Source: Akkermansia muciniphila (GTDB lineage: Bacteria; Verrucomicrobiota; Verrucomicrobiia; Verrucomicrobiales; V1-33). Taken from it: DNA of 33,034 nt. The position numbers and the translations under genes are program-made. This document shows positions 16,090 through 24,597 of this stretch, piece after piece; the stretch's first letter is position 1; each line of letters opens with the position of its first letter. The DNA lies in contig CAMDJM010000053.1 in the NCBI GenBank assembly GCA_945900785.1, forward strand, positions 1 to 33,034, read 5' to 3'. The notes below the pieces were generated by a model, which was given only the letters and a program-made list of their open reading frames with translations, was not told the origin of the DNA and searched no databases.

Positions 16090-17004
16090 GTGGCTACGGT
16101 TTATTCAGTCATTCAACCCTTTTTCCGGCTGCGCTTGGGGGTTGCGTTGTTGGCATGGGGAGGGTTTTGGGTTTGCCGCCACGGGATGAGCCTGGAAACA
16201 CGGGTTCCAGATTCCAGCAGGGTGGCCCGGCCGGGGTCGGACGGCATAGCCATCCAGCCCATTCAAGCTCCGACCGTTCCGGAGGCCGCTCCCACTTCCC
16301 CCGTTCTCATGGCCCCTGGCCCCCCTCCTGCGACCCTGGTGATTGACCCCGGCCATGGGGGAGCAGATGGGGGCACCGTGGGGAATGGTCTGATCGAGAA
16401 GGACTGGACGCTCAAAGTAGGGCTGGCGTTGGCCGCAGAACTCCGCAGCCGCGGCCATGCCGTCACGCTGACCCGTGAGAGTGATGTCACCGTGCCTATT
16501 TTGGAGCGCCCCTCCTGGATCAATGCCGCGCCCCGCCTCGCCCTCATCTCCATTCATTTCAATGCCGGTTCGGCCGATGCCACCGGGGTGGAGACCTGGT
16601 ATTCCTGGCCGAAAAAACCCGAGATCATGGCGCGGTTGCATGATGCCGGGGGAGTGCCGCTGCCGGGCACCCTGCCGGATGATGGCCAGCACTTGGCCCA
16701 GGCCGTCCAGCAGGCGGTGCAAAAACACACCAAAAGCCGCGACCGGGGCATTAAAAACCGGGAGGACATGGCCCTCACCAGCCGGACCCTCTGCCCGGCG
16801 ATTCTGATCGAGTGCGGCTTTCTCTCCAACGCCTCCGAAAGCCGTAAAATCCAGGAAGCCGAGTGGAGGAAGCGCCTCGTGCAGGGTATTGCCGACGGCT
16901 ACGAAACCTGGCTGCACGCCCATCCTACCCGGCCAGCCGCTGTGGAAGCAGGGCCACTGCCAGTCGTGCCCACCGCCAGCCCAACCCCGGACGCTGAGCA
17001 TTGA
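16090..17004 (+). CDS. N-acetylmuramoyl-L-alanine amidase (Amidase_3 family)
   Basis: A 304-residue protein that would cleave the amide bond between N-acetylmuramic acid and the stem peptide. The start is GTG at 16090. The N-terminus has a hydrophobic segment (about 15-29), so it is exported or anchored. After a proline-rich linker the catalytic domain begins near residue 82: DPGHGGADGG gives zinc ligand H89, EKDW gives E103, SIHFNAG gives H156, and LIECGFLSN gives the catalytic E241. All four key residues of the AmiA/AmiC group are present. There is no AMIN or LysM domain in the protein itself; the divergent four-LysM protein could supply targeting, which is inference. Confidence 0.92.
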   Translation: MATVYSVIQPFFRLRLGVALLAWGGFWVCRHGMSLETRVPDSSRVARPGSDGIAIQPIQAPTVPEAAPTSPVLMAPGPPPATLVIDPGHGGADGGTVGNGLIEKDWTLKVGLALAAELRSRGHAVTLTRESDVTVPILERPSWINAAPRLALISIHFNAGSADATGVETWYSWPKKPEIMARLHDAGGVPLPGTLPDDGQHLAQAVQQAVQKHTKSRDRGIKNREDMALTSRTLCPAILIECGFLSNASESRKIQEAEWRKRLVQGIADGYETWLHAHPTRPAAVEAGPLPVVPTASPTPDAEH

Positions 17005-17051
17005 CCTGGACCGCAATCCTGAGGAAACAGGCGACCTCTGACGTTGCCCAT

Positions 17052-17957
<906 letters not shown>

Positions 17958-18075
17958 GATGAAGGAGAGTATGGCGGGGCCGGGCAGGGCAGGGCAAGTC
18001 TGGTGAGTGGCTTTTTTTGGGGGAGGGCAGGAACCCGGTTGGAAAGGGCGGGGAGTCCGGCATTCTGCACGCTCT

Positions 18076-19089
18076 ATGCCTGATGCCCATGTTGCCCTGC
18101 CTGCTTCCCATCCGCGTCTCGCGGTGCTGGATGGCCTGCGCGGGGTGGCTGCGCTCTGGGTGGGGCTCTATCATTTCACCCAAAATGGCCAATATCATGC
18201 GGGCTTCCCAGCGCAGATGCCGCTGCGGTGGCTCGGCACTTACGGTTATCTGGGCGTTTATGCTTTTTTTGTCATGAGCGGGTTCATCCTGCCATGGACC
18301 ATGGACCGGAGCGGTTACCAGTGGCGGGATTACGGGCGTTTTCTGGGAAAACGCGTCCTGCGGCTGCACCCGCTCTATCTGCTCTCGGCCGGAGCCATGC
18401 TGGTGCCTTTCCTAGTGGGGGCGGGCGGGGGTATGGCGGCACAGGGCTGGCCGGACTGGTGGCCGCATTTTTTCTACCTGAATGGGGTGATGGACCGGCC
18501 CTGGCTGATGCAGATTTACTGGACGCTGGCCTTGGAGGCCCAGTATTACCTCGCGATCGGGCTGGTGTTTCCGCTCTTGGCGCACCGGCAGGCCCTGGTG
18601 CGTGGGGGAGCCATGCTCGTGGTAATACTGGTGCCGCTGATCGCGCACGACGGGCGCACCGTCCTGCCCTTTGCCGCGCTGTTCGGCATGGGCCTGCTGA
18701 TTTTCCAATGGAGGAGCGGCCGCATGCCCTTCTGGATGTTGTTTCCAGGACTGTTGGGCTGTGCTGCCGTGTCCTGGCAGGCGCTGGGACTTCCCCAGGC
18801 GCTGACGGCCCTGGCCTCGGCGGGAGTGATCCTGGGGCTGCCGCTGCGGCATCGGGTGCTGGGCTGGCTGGGGGAAGTGTCCTATCCCTTTTACCTCTTT
18901 CACCTGGTGGTGTCAGGCCTGCTGATGCCATGGATCCTGCGGCTTCCGCGGGACCCTTGGACGGATAGCCTGATCGTCCTGGGCTTGTTCGCGGTCTCGC
19001 TCGCAGTGGCCGGTGGGCTGCACCGCCTCGTGGAGGTGCCCGCCCAGCGATGGTCCAGTGCCATCCGCTACCGCCGTGCCGGAAAATAA
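18076..19089 (+). CDS. Acyltransferase 3 family membrane protein
   Basis: A 337-residue inner-membrane protein with about ten hydrophobic segments. The opening VLDGLRGVAALWVGLYHF holds the conserved R and H of the acyltransferase-3 (OafA/NodX-like) family. GVYAFFVMSGFILPW is the second family block, and KRVLRLHPLYLLS the third. Members O-acylate sugars or glycans at the membrane. No partner glycan genes are adjacent; the only other surface-glycan gene is the O-antigen ligase-like gene at the left edge. The frame is open 23 codons upstream, but the ATG at 18076 is just before the family start. Confidence 0.87.
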   Translation: MPDAHVALPASHPRLAVLDGLRGVAALWVGLYHFTQNGQYHAGFPAQMPLRWLGTYGYLGVYAFFVMSGFILPWTMDRSGYQWRDYGRFLGKRVLRLHPLYLLSAGAMLVPFLVGAGGGMAAQGWPDWWPHFFYLNGVMDRPWLMQIYWTLALEAQYYLAIGLVFPLLAHRQALVRGGAMLVVILVPLIAHDGRTVLPFAALFGMGLLIFQWRSGRMPFWMLFPGLLGCAAVSWQALGLPQALTALASAGVILGLPLRHRVLGWLGEVSYPFYLFHLVVSGLLMPWILRLPRDPWTDSLIVLGLFAVSLAVAGGLHRLVEVPAQRWSSAIRYRRAGK

Positions 19090-19126
19090 AAAAACCACCG
19101 GCTGCTTCCCGATGCCCTGGACAGTC

Positions 19127-19165
19127 GACTCAGCCTACCAGATTTTTCAAAAACTGGTTTGAGTC
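19127..19165. repeat. Imperfect 39-bp inverted repeat
   Basis: GACTCA (19127-19132) pairs with TGAGTC (19160-19165), ACCAG (19137-19141) with CTGGT (19154-19158), and TTTTT (19143-19147) with AAAAA (19149-19153), all centred on 19148. The inner stem lacks a trailing T-run on the plus strand, so it is not a textbook terminator; a terminator or an operator are both possible. Confidence 0.6.
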
Positions 19166-19267
19166 CGCCAAGGTGGAAACGGCGACGGTGGTTTCAGAAA
19201 TACATTCGCCAAAATCGTGCTGCGGTTTCAAGAAAAATCGTTTCTAATCCAAAAAAGATTTTCAAAA

Positions 19268-19283
19268 TACGGGTCTTCCCGTA
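19268..19283. other. TACGGG-TCTT-CCCGTA hairpin
   Basis: A perfect 6-bp stem with a 4-nt loop in the middle of the intergenic region. It is about 280 bp before the glutaredoxin start and not followed by a T-run. Confidence 0.5.
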
Positions 19284-19564
19284 GCCCATGTTTGGATAAT
19301 ATTGGTTTCAGCGTTTTTTAATACAGGTGCTGTGCGGGTTTGTAATCGATCCGTCCAAATGCCTGCAAACTCACCGGGTCCCACGGCCCGCATTTTGCGG
19401 CTGAAACTGGCCAAAAAGGCTGAATATCAGGTAACATTAATAAATCAATTCCAGCCGGATGATTCATCGCACGCAGGCCTGAATCTCTGGAGGGCTGAAT
19501 TTGCCCGGGGGAAGCGGCCAGGATTGACCTTGCCTTGTCCGCAATCCGGCGCTTTCTTGAACTC

Positions 19565-19816
19565 ATGAAAACTGTAACCCCCATTCTCTACGTCAAAACC
19601 GGCTGCCCATGGTGTGAGGAGGTGCTGGAGTATTTTGACTCGCACAAACTACCCTACGAAAAGGTAACGGTCACCGGCAATCCCGAAGCCATGCAGGCAA
19701 TGGTGGATCTTTCCGGCCAATCCAAAGCCCCCACCATGGACTGGGATGGTGAGGTGCTGGCGGATTTTGGCGTGGATGAGCTGGTTCCCTTTTTGCGGAA
19801 GCATGATGTGGTGTGA
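19565..19816 (+). CDS. Glutaredoxin family protein
   Basis: An 83-residue thioredoxin-fold protein that would reduce disulfides or glutathionylated proteins in the cytoplasm. The active site CPWC is at residues 14-17 (YVKTGCPWCEEVLEYF). The cis-proline region reads KAPTMDWDGEVLADFG where many glutaredoxins have TVP and a GG motif, so glutathione contacts may differ. ATG 19565 is chosen because the upstream 10 codons of the open frame lie before the first fold strand; no clear ribosome-binding site is seen. Confidence 0.85.
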   Translation: MKTVTPILYVKTGCPWCEEVLEYFDSHKLPYEKVTVTGNPEAMQAMVDLSGQSKAPTMDWDGEVLADFGVDELVPFLRKHDVV

Positions 19817-19869
19817 AGCGGCGACCACTGCCTGGAAATCATGAAAACCCAATGGGGGCTCAAATCCAG

Positions 19870-20850
19870 ATGAAAACTCCTTTTCCTTTTAACCGGCACT
19901 CGTCCCGGGGCATCGCCCTCGCAGCCGGACTGGTCCTGAGCAGCTTGAATATCCACGCCCAGCCGGTCCCGGCGCGGCCGGTCTATGAACAGTGGACCAT
20001 TTATCTGAATCCCCGGCTTTCCTGGGAGGTGCCGGTGCCGCCGGGCATGCAGGCGCAGAATGACCCGAAGCGGGGCAGCTCCTGCCGGTTTGACACGGGG
20101 GATGGTGCCTTTGTCCTGAAAACCTGGGGCAGCCCCAGGGCGGGAGATCCGGGAATGGCATTGGATGACGCCTGGCGCGAGGCCTTGAATCTACGGGGAC
20201 GGCGGATCGATTTTCAGCGGCGCGAAGCGGGAAGTTTTGTCCTCGCCGGAATGACAGCGGAGGGCGCGGAGTTTTTTGAAAAGGTCATCCTGGGACGGGG
20301 GGCCGTGGCCGGGATAAATCTCTCGTGGCCGCCTTCCCTGGCGGGCCGTTATGCAGCGTGGGTGCAGGAAATCGAGCAGGGATTCGGCTGGCATCCGGAA
20401 GCCGCAGCCCTGACAGAACGCGGCGTGCCACCACGCCGGGGGATCCTTTCCGGCGTGCGGGATTACTTCACCGATGCCCCTGGCCCACAGGATCGCGGAC
20501 CCGGCCCGGAGGAGCGCCCCATGGAGCCGCCGCCTGCCAACCCACCGGAGGCAGGCCGGGATCTCAACCGCACCAAGGTGGATCTGACCCCTCCGCCGCC
20601 CTTGCCGCCCACGGTGAACCCAGCCGGAACCCTCCCGGAAAAAACCAAGGGCACTCCGGCCGTGAAACCGGAAGAAAAGCCCGCCCCGGTGAAACGTGAG
20701 GATCTTCCCTACGGCATCACCATTCCCGGCAAAAAAGGCTTCGTTTACAGCCCTTATGGCGCAGGCAACCAGCAGGTGGATGTGAGCGGCATCCCGACCG
20801 GCACCAGGGTGAAATGCCCTTACACCAGCAAAGTCTTCCGTGTGCCTTGA
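19870..20850 (+). CDS. Secreted proline-rich protein, function unknown
   Basis: A 326-residue protein with a signal peptide (RGIALAAGLVLSSLNIHA, cleavage near HAQP). The first part (about 40-190) is a compact domain with WTIYLNPRLSWEVPVPPGM and aromatic/basic blocks. A low-complexity segment rich in proline, glutamate and lysine follows (about 210-285). The last 35 residues form a distinct module: KKGFVYSPYG, VDVSGIPTGTRVKCPY and SKVFRVP, which may be a small repeated tail in this phylum, but I recognise no named family. It starts 53 bp after the glutaredoxin stop. The frame is open for 19 codons upstream from a GTG, rejected in favour of the signal-peptide ATG. Confidence 0.7.
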   Translation: MKTPFPFNRHSSRGIALAAGLVLSSLNIHAQPVPARPVYEQWTIYLNPRLSWEVPVPPGMQAQNDPKRGSSCRFDTGDGAFVLKTWGSPRAGDPGMALDDAWREALNLRGRRIDFQRREAGSFVLAGMTAEGAEFFEKVILGRGAVAGINLSWPPSLAGRYAAWVQEIEQGFGWHPEAAALTERGVPPRRGILSGVRDYFTDAPGPQDRGPGPEERPMEPPPANPPEAGRDLNRTKVDLTPPPPLPPTVNPAGTLPEKTKGTPAVKPEEKPAPVKREDLPYGITIPGKKGFVYSPYGAGNQQVDVSGIPTGTRVKCPYTSKVFRVP

Positions 20851-20916
20851 GGGGGGAGGTGACCTGCGGCGGGGGGCTGAAACAAATTCCTGGTGGGGCC
20901 TGACGTCTGACAGCGG

Positions 20917-20958
20917 GCCGGCTGAACCGGCTGAAGCCGGGACTCCAACTCCAACTCC
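20917..20958. repeat. GCCGG-CTGAA-CCGGC hairpin with short tandem repeats
   Basis: GCCGG (20917-20921) and CCGGC (20927-20931) form a 5-bp stem, and the GGCTGAA word repeats about ten bases on. A hexamer of the type ACTCCA is then repeated at 20942-20956. The stretch lies between converging genes and could end transcription, but has no T-run. Confidence 0.5.
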
Positions 20959-20969
20959 TGGCTGGCAGA

Positions 20970-21356
20970 TCAGGCCCAGATGGGCAGTTCCATCAGGAAC
21001 GGGGGTATCCTGACGAAATATTGCTTTCCATTGTCGTCCTCCGCAAAGTAAGCGCCCGTGGCTTCGCTGTCCTGACCGATGGTGTGGCAGGAGTTGTAGG
21101 AAAACTCCCCGCCAGGATCCAGGCGGGGAAATTGCCCCACCACGCCATCGCCTTCCACCACGATCATTTCACCGTTTTTCTGCTTCACCACCCACTTCCG
21201 GGCTTTGACGGTGACGCTGGTTTTCGAGAGATTCCGGATGGTGATGAAATACACAAAGGGAAAAGGCCGGTCGGAGGGTGCGTCCAGGCTGGGCATATAC
21301 ATGACGTCATCCACGGAGACTTCGAGGCCGGGCAATTCGATAGGAGGAGGATTCAC
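20970..21356 (-). CDS. apaG: ApaG domain protein
   Basis: A 128-residue protein matching ApaG (DUF525), about 125 residues in the family, a small beta-sandwich linked to Co/Mg resistance and other roles that are not settled. FVYFITIRNLSKTSVTVKAR, KWVVKQKNGEMIVVEGDGVV, GQFPRLDPGGEFSYNSCHTI and GAYFAEDDNGKQYFVRIPPF cover the fold in order. The usual RHW is KW here. GTG at 21356 gives the family length; the frame is open further but upstream residues look like shadow translation. Divergent from thiD with a 144-bp gap. Confidence 0.85.
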   Translation of the reverse strand: MNPPPIELPGLEVSVDDVMYMPSLDAPSDRPFPFVYFITIRNLSKTSVTVKARKWVVKQKNGEMIVVEGDGVVGQFPRLDPGGEFSYNSCHTIGQDSEATGAYFAEDDNGKQYFVRIPPFLMELPIWA

Positions 21357-21500
21357 GGAAAAGCGGAAATGGGAAAATGAGGGGAAGGCAGAAGGATCCG
21401 GGCTGCACCAGGGCTGGTCATTCCCATGCATGGCATGGAACAACTCCCCACGCACGGGAAATCCTGGAGCGGCTTGCCTCCCGGGCCAGGCTGATCCAGA

Positions 21501-22352
21501 ATGGCTCCCATGGCAGCTTCCCCCCAAAAACCATCGTCCGTCCCCGTCGTGCTCACTATTGCCGGCAGTGACTCCTGTGCCGGGGCTGGCATCCAGGCAG
21601 ATTTAAAGGTATTCACCGCCCACCAGGTGCACGGCTTGACCGCTGTGACCTGCGTCGTCAGTGAAATTCCGGGCCACGTCAGCCGCATTCATGCGGTGCC
21701 TGCGGATGTGATCGCAGACCAAATCCGGATCATGCTGGCAGCGTATCCCGTGGCCGCCGTCAAAACCGGCATGCTCTACAATGCGGAAATCATCCGGCTG
21801 ACCGCAGCGGCCCTGATGGAAATCCCCGCCCGGAACCGCCCGCTGCTGGTGGTGGATCCCGTGATGGTAGCTACCAGTGGCGATCCCCTGATCACCCCGG
21901 ATGCCATCGCCGCCTACCAGGACATCCTCTTTCCCCTGGCCACCCTGATCACGCCGAATCTGGACGAAGCCGCCGTGCTGCTCGGCCGTCCCCTCAAATC
22001 CCTGGCAGAGTTGGGGCCCGCTGCTGCCTGGCTGCAGAACCGGCATGGGGCAGCCGTGCTCTTGAAAGGCGGGCACCTGCGCACCGCCGAGGCCACGGAC
22101 CTGCTCCAGGATGAGGAGGGCACCTTGACATTGTCCTCGCCCTTCATCAAAGGAGTCAGCACCCATGGCACTGGTTGCACCTATTCCAGTGCCATCACCG
22201 CCAATCTGGCCCGCGGCATGGACCTGCGCACCGCCTGCCGCGCCGCAAAACGCTATATCACCTTGTCCATCAGGGACTCCCTGAGCTGGGGACGCGGCCC
22301 GGCCAAGGTGCAGGCCCTCCGTCAGTGGCGGCATCCCCGGGTCATGGCATGA
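21501..22352 (+). CDS. thiD: Bifunctional hydroxymethylpyrimidine kinase/phosphomethylpyrimidine kinase
   Basis: ThiD phosphorylates hydroxymethylpyrimidine twice, supplying the pyrimidine half of thiamine. The ribokinase-like fold is complete in 283 residues: GSDSCAGAGIQADLK (22-36), VKTGML (87-92), VDPVMVATSGD (118-128), TPNLDEAAVLLG (151-162), LLKGGH (187-192), and the catalytic HGTGCTYSSAI with C226. Product would feed thiamine diphosphate, the cofactor of the pyruvate dehydrogenase E1 encoded 3 kb away; whether they are co-regulated cannot be told. No other thiamine gene or TPP riboswitch is visible nearby. Confidence 0.93.
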   Translation: MAPMAASPQKPSSVPVVLTIAGSDSCAGAGIQADLKVFTAHQVHGLTAVTCVVSEIPGHVSRIHAVPADVIADQIRIMLAAYPVAAVKTGMLYNAEIIRLTAAALMEIPARNRPLLVVDPVMVATSGDPLITPDAIAAYQDILFPLATLITPNLDEAAVLLGRPLKSLAELGPAAAWLQNRHGAAVLLKGGHLRTAEATDLLQDEEGTLTLSSPFIKGVSTHGTGCTYSSAITANLARGMDLRTACRAAKRYITLSIRDSLSWGRGPAKVQALRQWRHPRVMA

Positions 22353-22409
22353 CCTTTGCTTGCAAGGAAATTTCCTGAAAAATTGCACAAATTTGCCACA
22401 TCAGGGTCA

Positions 22410-22438
22410 TTGACGAAGGATTGGCCCCGACTTAAGTT
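22410..22438 (+). promoter_or_regulatory. Possible promoter of the small PEP-CTERM gene
   Basis: TTGACG (22410-22415) and TAAGTT (22433-22438) are 17 bp apart, followed by the ATG at 22455. The -35 fits well and the -10 poorly. A GGAAATTTCC palindrome lies just upstream at 22367-22376. Confidence 0.3.
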
Positions 22439-22454
22439 TTCTTGAAATTATTTC

Positions 22455-22670
22455 ATGAAGCCCTCCGCATCCATCCTTTTTCCCTGCTGCTGCCTCATTG
22501 GCCTCAGCCCGGTCAGGGCGCAGGAACCAGTGGTCTCCAATCGTCAGCCGCTGCCCTCCGTGCAGCCCGTCGACATCCCAAATCCGGTGCCCGTGCCCGA
22601 AACCATCGGCGCAACCCTCCTCGCCGGATTGGGATTCATCCTCCTCTTCCGCCGCCGCCGCTACTCCTGA
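22455..22670 (+). CDS. Very small PEP-CTERM-like exported protein
   Basis: A 71-residue protein that consists almost only of targeting signals. The N-terminus is a signal peptide (ASILFPCCCLIGLSPVRAQ). A short linker with a PVDIPNPVPVPE pattern follows. Then comes a helix (ATLLAGLGFILLF) and an RRRR tail. PVPE-T before a helix and arginines is a variant of the exosortase recognition signal (usually PEP). If both signals were processed, only about 25 residues would remain outside the inner membrane. It may instead stay as a bitopic membrane peptide. It sits 102 bp after thiD and converges with a Tat isomerase gene. Confidence 0.65.
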   Translation: MKPSASILFPCCCLIGLSPVRAQEPVVSNRQPLPSVQPVDIPNPVPVPETIGATLLAGLGFILLFRRRRYS

Positions 22671-22677
22671 GAGCGCC

Positions 22678-23622
22678 TTAACTGCCCAAAAGGTATTTCC
22701 GCATGCGGGCAAGATTGTCCGCCAGCCGCGCCCGGTTTCCGCCGCCCACCTCACTGGAGATCCAGCCGTAGTAATTGATATCCGCCAGGGCTTTTCTGGT
22801 AGCCGGCCAGTCGACGGAGCCATCGCCGATGTCGCAAAAGCCTTCCTTTTGCCCATCCCTGGCGTCCTTGGCCAGACGGTAGTCCTTCGTATCACACTTG
22901 ATGATCCGGGTGCCCATGGCGCGGATCCAGTCCGGCTCGTAGGCATACTTCCGGTGATTGCTCAGGTCCAGATAGATCCCCACCCAGGCGGATCCGATCT
23001 CATCCAAATAGCGGATGAATTCGTCCGGCTTCTGATCCGCCGGGGCTCCTTCCCCGTGCTGGTAAAGGAAACCATTCCACACATTTTCAATGCCGATGCG
23101 CACCCCCAGCTCCGCCGCCAGCGGGATCACTTGGCGGATCCCGGCAATGCTCCGCTCCCACACCTGTTCCTTGTTTTCATTCTTGGGATCGCGCACCGCC
23201 CCCGGCACCAGCAGGATCGTGGAGGCCCCGATGGCATGGGTGTAACGGATCCCGGCAAGGAGTTCCTCCACAGCCTTGGCCCGGATTTCCGCCGTAGGAT
23301 CACTCAACCGGATGGACCAGTGATTCGCATTCACCACCCCTTGGGCGGGAAGGCCCGTCGCCTCCTGCGCCGCCAGGATTTCCTTCGCCGGCACGCTGAA
23401 TTGGCTGTCCATCTCCACCCCGTCATACCCCAAATCCTTCAGCAGCTTGAACTTGTCCGTCACGGAAAGCCCCGGCTCATCCACCATGCCCCACTTCAGC
23501 GAAAACTGGAAGCGTGGCCGCGCCGTGGTGGCCGCTGCAGGCTCCGCCGCGCCCAATCCAGAAGTGAAAGCCCCAGCAGCGAGCAGGCCGGACGTGGAAT
23601 GAAGAAAATGGCGGCGGTTCAT
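22678..23622 (-). CDS. Tat-exported sugar phosphate isomerase/epimerase-like protein
   Basis: A 314-residue protein from the ATG at 23622; an open frame continues 12 codons upstream, but NRRHFLHSTSGLLAAGAF is the Tat signal and the natural start. The TIM barrel has MVDEPGLSVTDKFKLLKDLG, YDGVEMDSQFSV, ASTILLVPGAVRDP, VRIGIENVWNGFL (metal-binding glutamate), VGIYLDLSNHRKY (aspartate), IIKCDTKDYR and WISSEVGGG (glutamate). The metal-ligand pattern of AP-endonuclease-2-like isomerases is therefore kept. Exported forms of this fold are common in this phylum, with substrates not known. Confidence 0.85.
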   Translation of the reverse strand: MNRRHFLHSTSGLLAAGAFTSGLGAAEPAAATTARPRFQFSLKWGMVDEPGLSVTDKFKLLKDLGYDGVEMDSQFSVPAKEILAAQEATGLPAQGVVNANHWSIRLSDPTAEIRAKAVEELLAGIRYTHAIGASTILLVPGAVRDPKNENKEQVWERSIAGIRQVIPLAAELGVRIGIENVWNGFLYQHGEGAPADQKPDEFIRYLDEIGSAWVGIYLDLSNHRKYAYEPDWIRAMGTRIIKCDTKDYRLAKDARDGQKEGFCDIGDGSVDWPATRKALADINYYGWISSEVGGGNRARLADNLARMRKYLLGS

Positions 23623-24003
23623 AGGAATAGGAAGCATAAAAAACGGTCCCGTCATCATAGCGCCGGGCCATCACTTGGGAATGGAAAAACCAGCGCAAAC
23701 CGTGCAAACCCACACCAAAACAGATACCCTTCTGCGGCCTTCTAACCTAATTTGGAAAATAACGGGCCACGGATGGCTGGAATGATACTGATATTCACTG
23801 ATTTATGGGAACTGAATGATTCACCTCCCGGATGAAGTTCCTATTCTGCCATTCTTGGCCCGCCAGCATCCCCGGCAAGACAGCTCCTTTTGCCGCGAAG
23901 CCGCGTTACCTTGCCCTTGGTCAAATCCTCCGTCACGTCCCTCAGGCCACCCCGCGCGCTATCGCCACGGTGGATCCATGGCTTCCCTTGCGGGGTCACA
24001 CCC
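23623..24003. other. Intergenic stretch with a dispersed repeat word
   Basis: No gene is convincing in these 381 bp. GGCCACGGAT at 23765-23774 repeats the word that forms the inverted repeat at 7249-7321; it is followed by a short AT-rich part with ACTGATATTCACTGATTT, itself a near-direct repeat of ACTGAT(A/T)T. Confidence 0.45.
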
Positions 24004-24468
24004 TCACGCTTCCTCCTGCTCCTGCGTCAGCCGCTCGTGTCCCTTGCGGGCGCGTTGGCTCAGCAGCTTCACTATCTCCATCAGCAGCTCATTGCCTGCT
24101 GCCGGACTATTGCTCAAAAACTCACCAAAAGCCTCCCGGGAAATCTGCCACACCTTGCTGGGCACTACCGCCGCCACAAAAGCACTGGCCTCCACCCCCT
24201 CCAGAAAACCCATCTCCCCCACCGGTTCCCCCTCGTGAATATACCCCAGAGGCACCAATTGCTCCGGCGAGCGCAGCGTCACCGCCAGCTCCCCCGACAC
24301 CAGAATGCAGAGATGCTCCGTCGGCTGACCCTGTTCCAGAATCGCCTCCCCCTTCGCATAGCTCAGGAACTGGCCACCATCCGTCAGAGCCGCGCGGCTC
24401 CCAGGCGTCACGTGGCTCAAAATACCCAACGGCGGCAAAATCTCGGAAGTCTCAAGGATCTCAGGCAT
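24004..24468 (-). CDS. Cyclic nucleotide-binding fold protein
   Basis: A 154-residue single-domain protein. The beta-roll of the cNMP-binding family is seen in SYAKGEAILEQGQPTEHLCI, LVSGELAVTL and GEPVGEMGFLEG. The phosphate-binding cassette normally reads GE...R-S/T-A; here it is GEMGFLEGVEASAFVAA, lacking the arginine, so nucleotide binding is doubtful. No DNA-binding domain follows, so it is a stand-alone sensor or binding protein. ATG at 24468 is chosen over one 9 codons upstream because family similarity begins after it. Confidence 0.8.
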   Translation of the reverse strand: MPEILETSEILPPLGILSHVTPGSRAALTDGGQFLSYAKGEAILEQGQPTEHLCILVSGELAVTLRSPEQLVPLGYIHEGEPVGEMGFLEGVEASAFVAAVVPSKVWQISREAFGEFLSNSPAAGNELLMEIVKLLSQRARKGHERLTQEQEEA

Positions 24469-24597
24469 AACAGTACGTAACGACGAAGCTCCCAACCCCG
24501 CAAGAGTAAAAACCCGCCCGGCTTAGAACCCTAACTGCCACTGCCCCCTCCACGCTCCCCCAATCAACCCTCCTCTACGGTGTCCTGAAGCCATGAG

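Larger units (their letters stand above)
19090..19564. other. 475-bp intergenic region with inverted repeats
   Basis: No convincing gene lies here. It is more AT-rich than its surroundings and holds a large imperfect inverted repeat (19127-19165) and a compact hairpin (19268-19283). An open plus-strand frame from 19302 runs through the glutaredoxin start and looks like chance. Confidence 0.5.

Noticed and set aside
19302..19568. 88-codon plus-strand frame before glutaredoxin
   Set aside because: No ribosome-binding site, no domain, and the frame ends just inside the glutaredoxin gene; most likely chance in AT-richer DNA.
21033..21046. Third copy of the dispersed AGGACGACA element in apaG
   Set aside because: Only about 13 bases match and they lie in coding sequence for GAEDDN-type residues, so chance codon use explains it.
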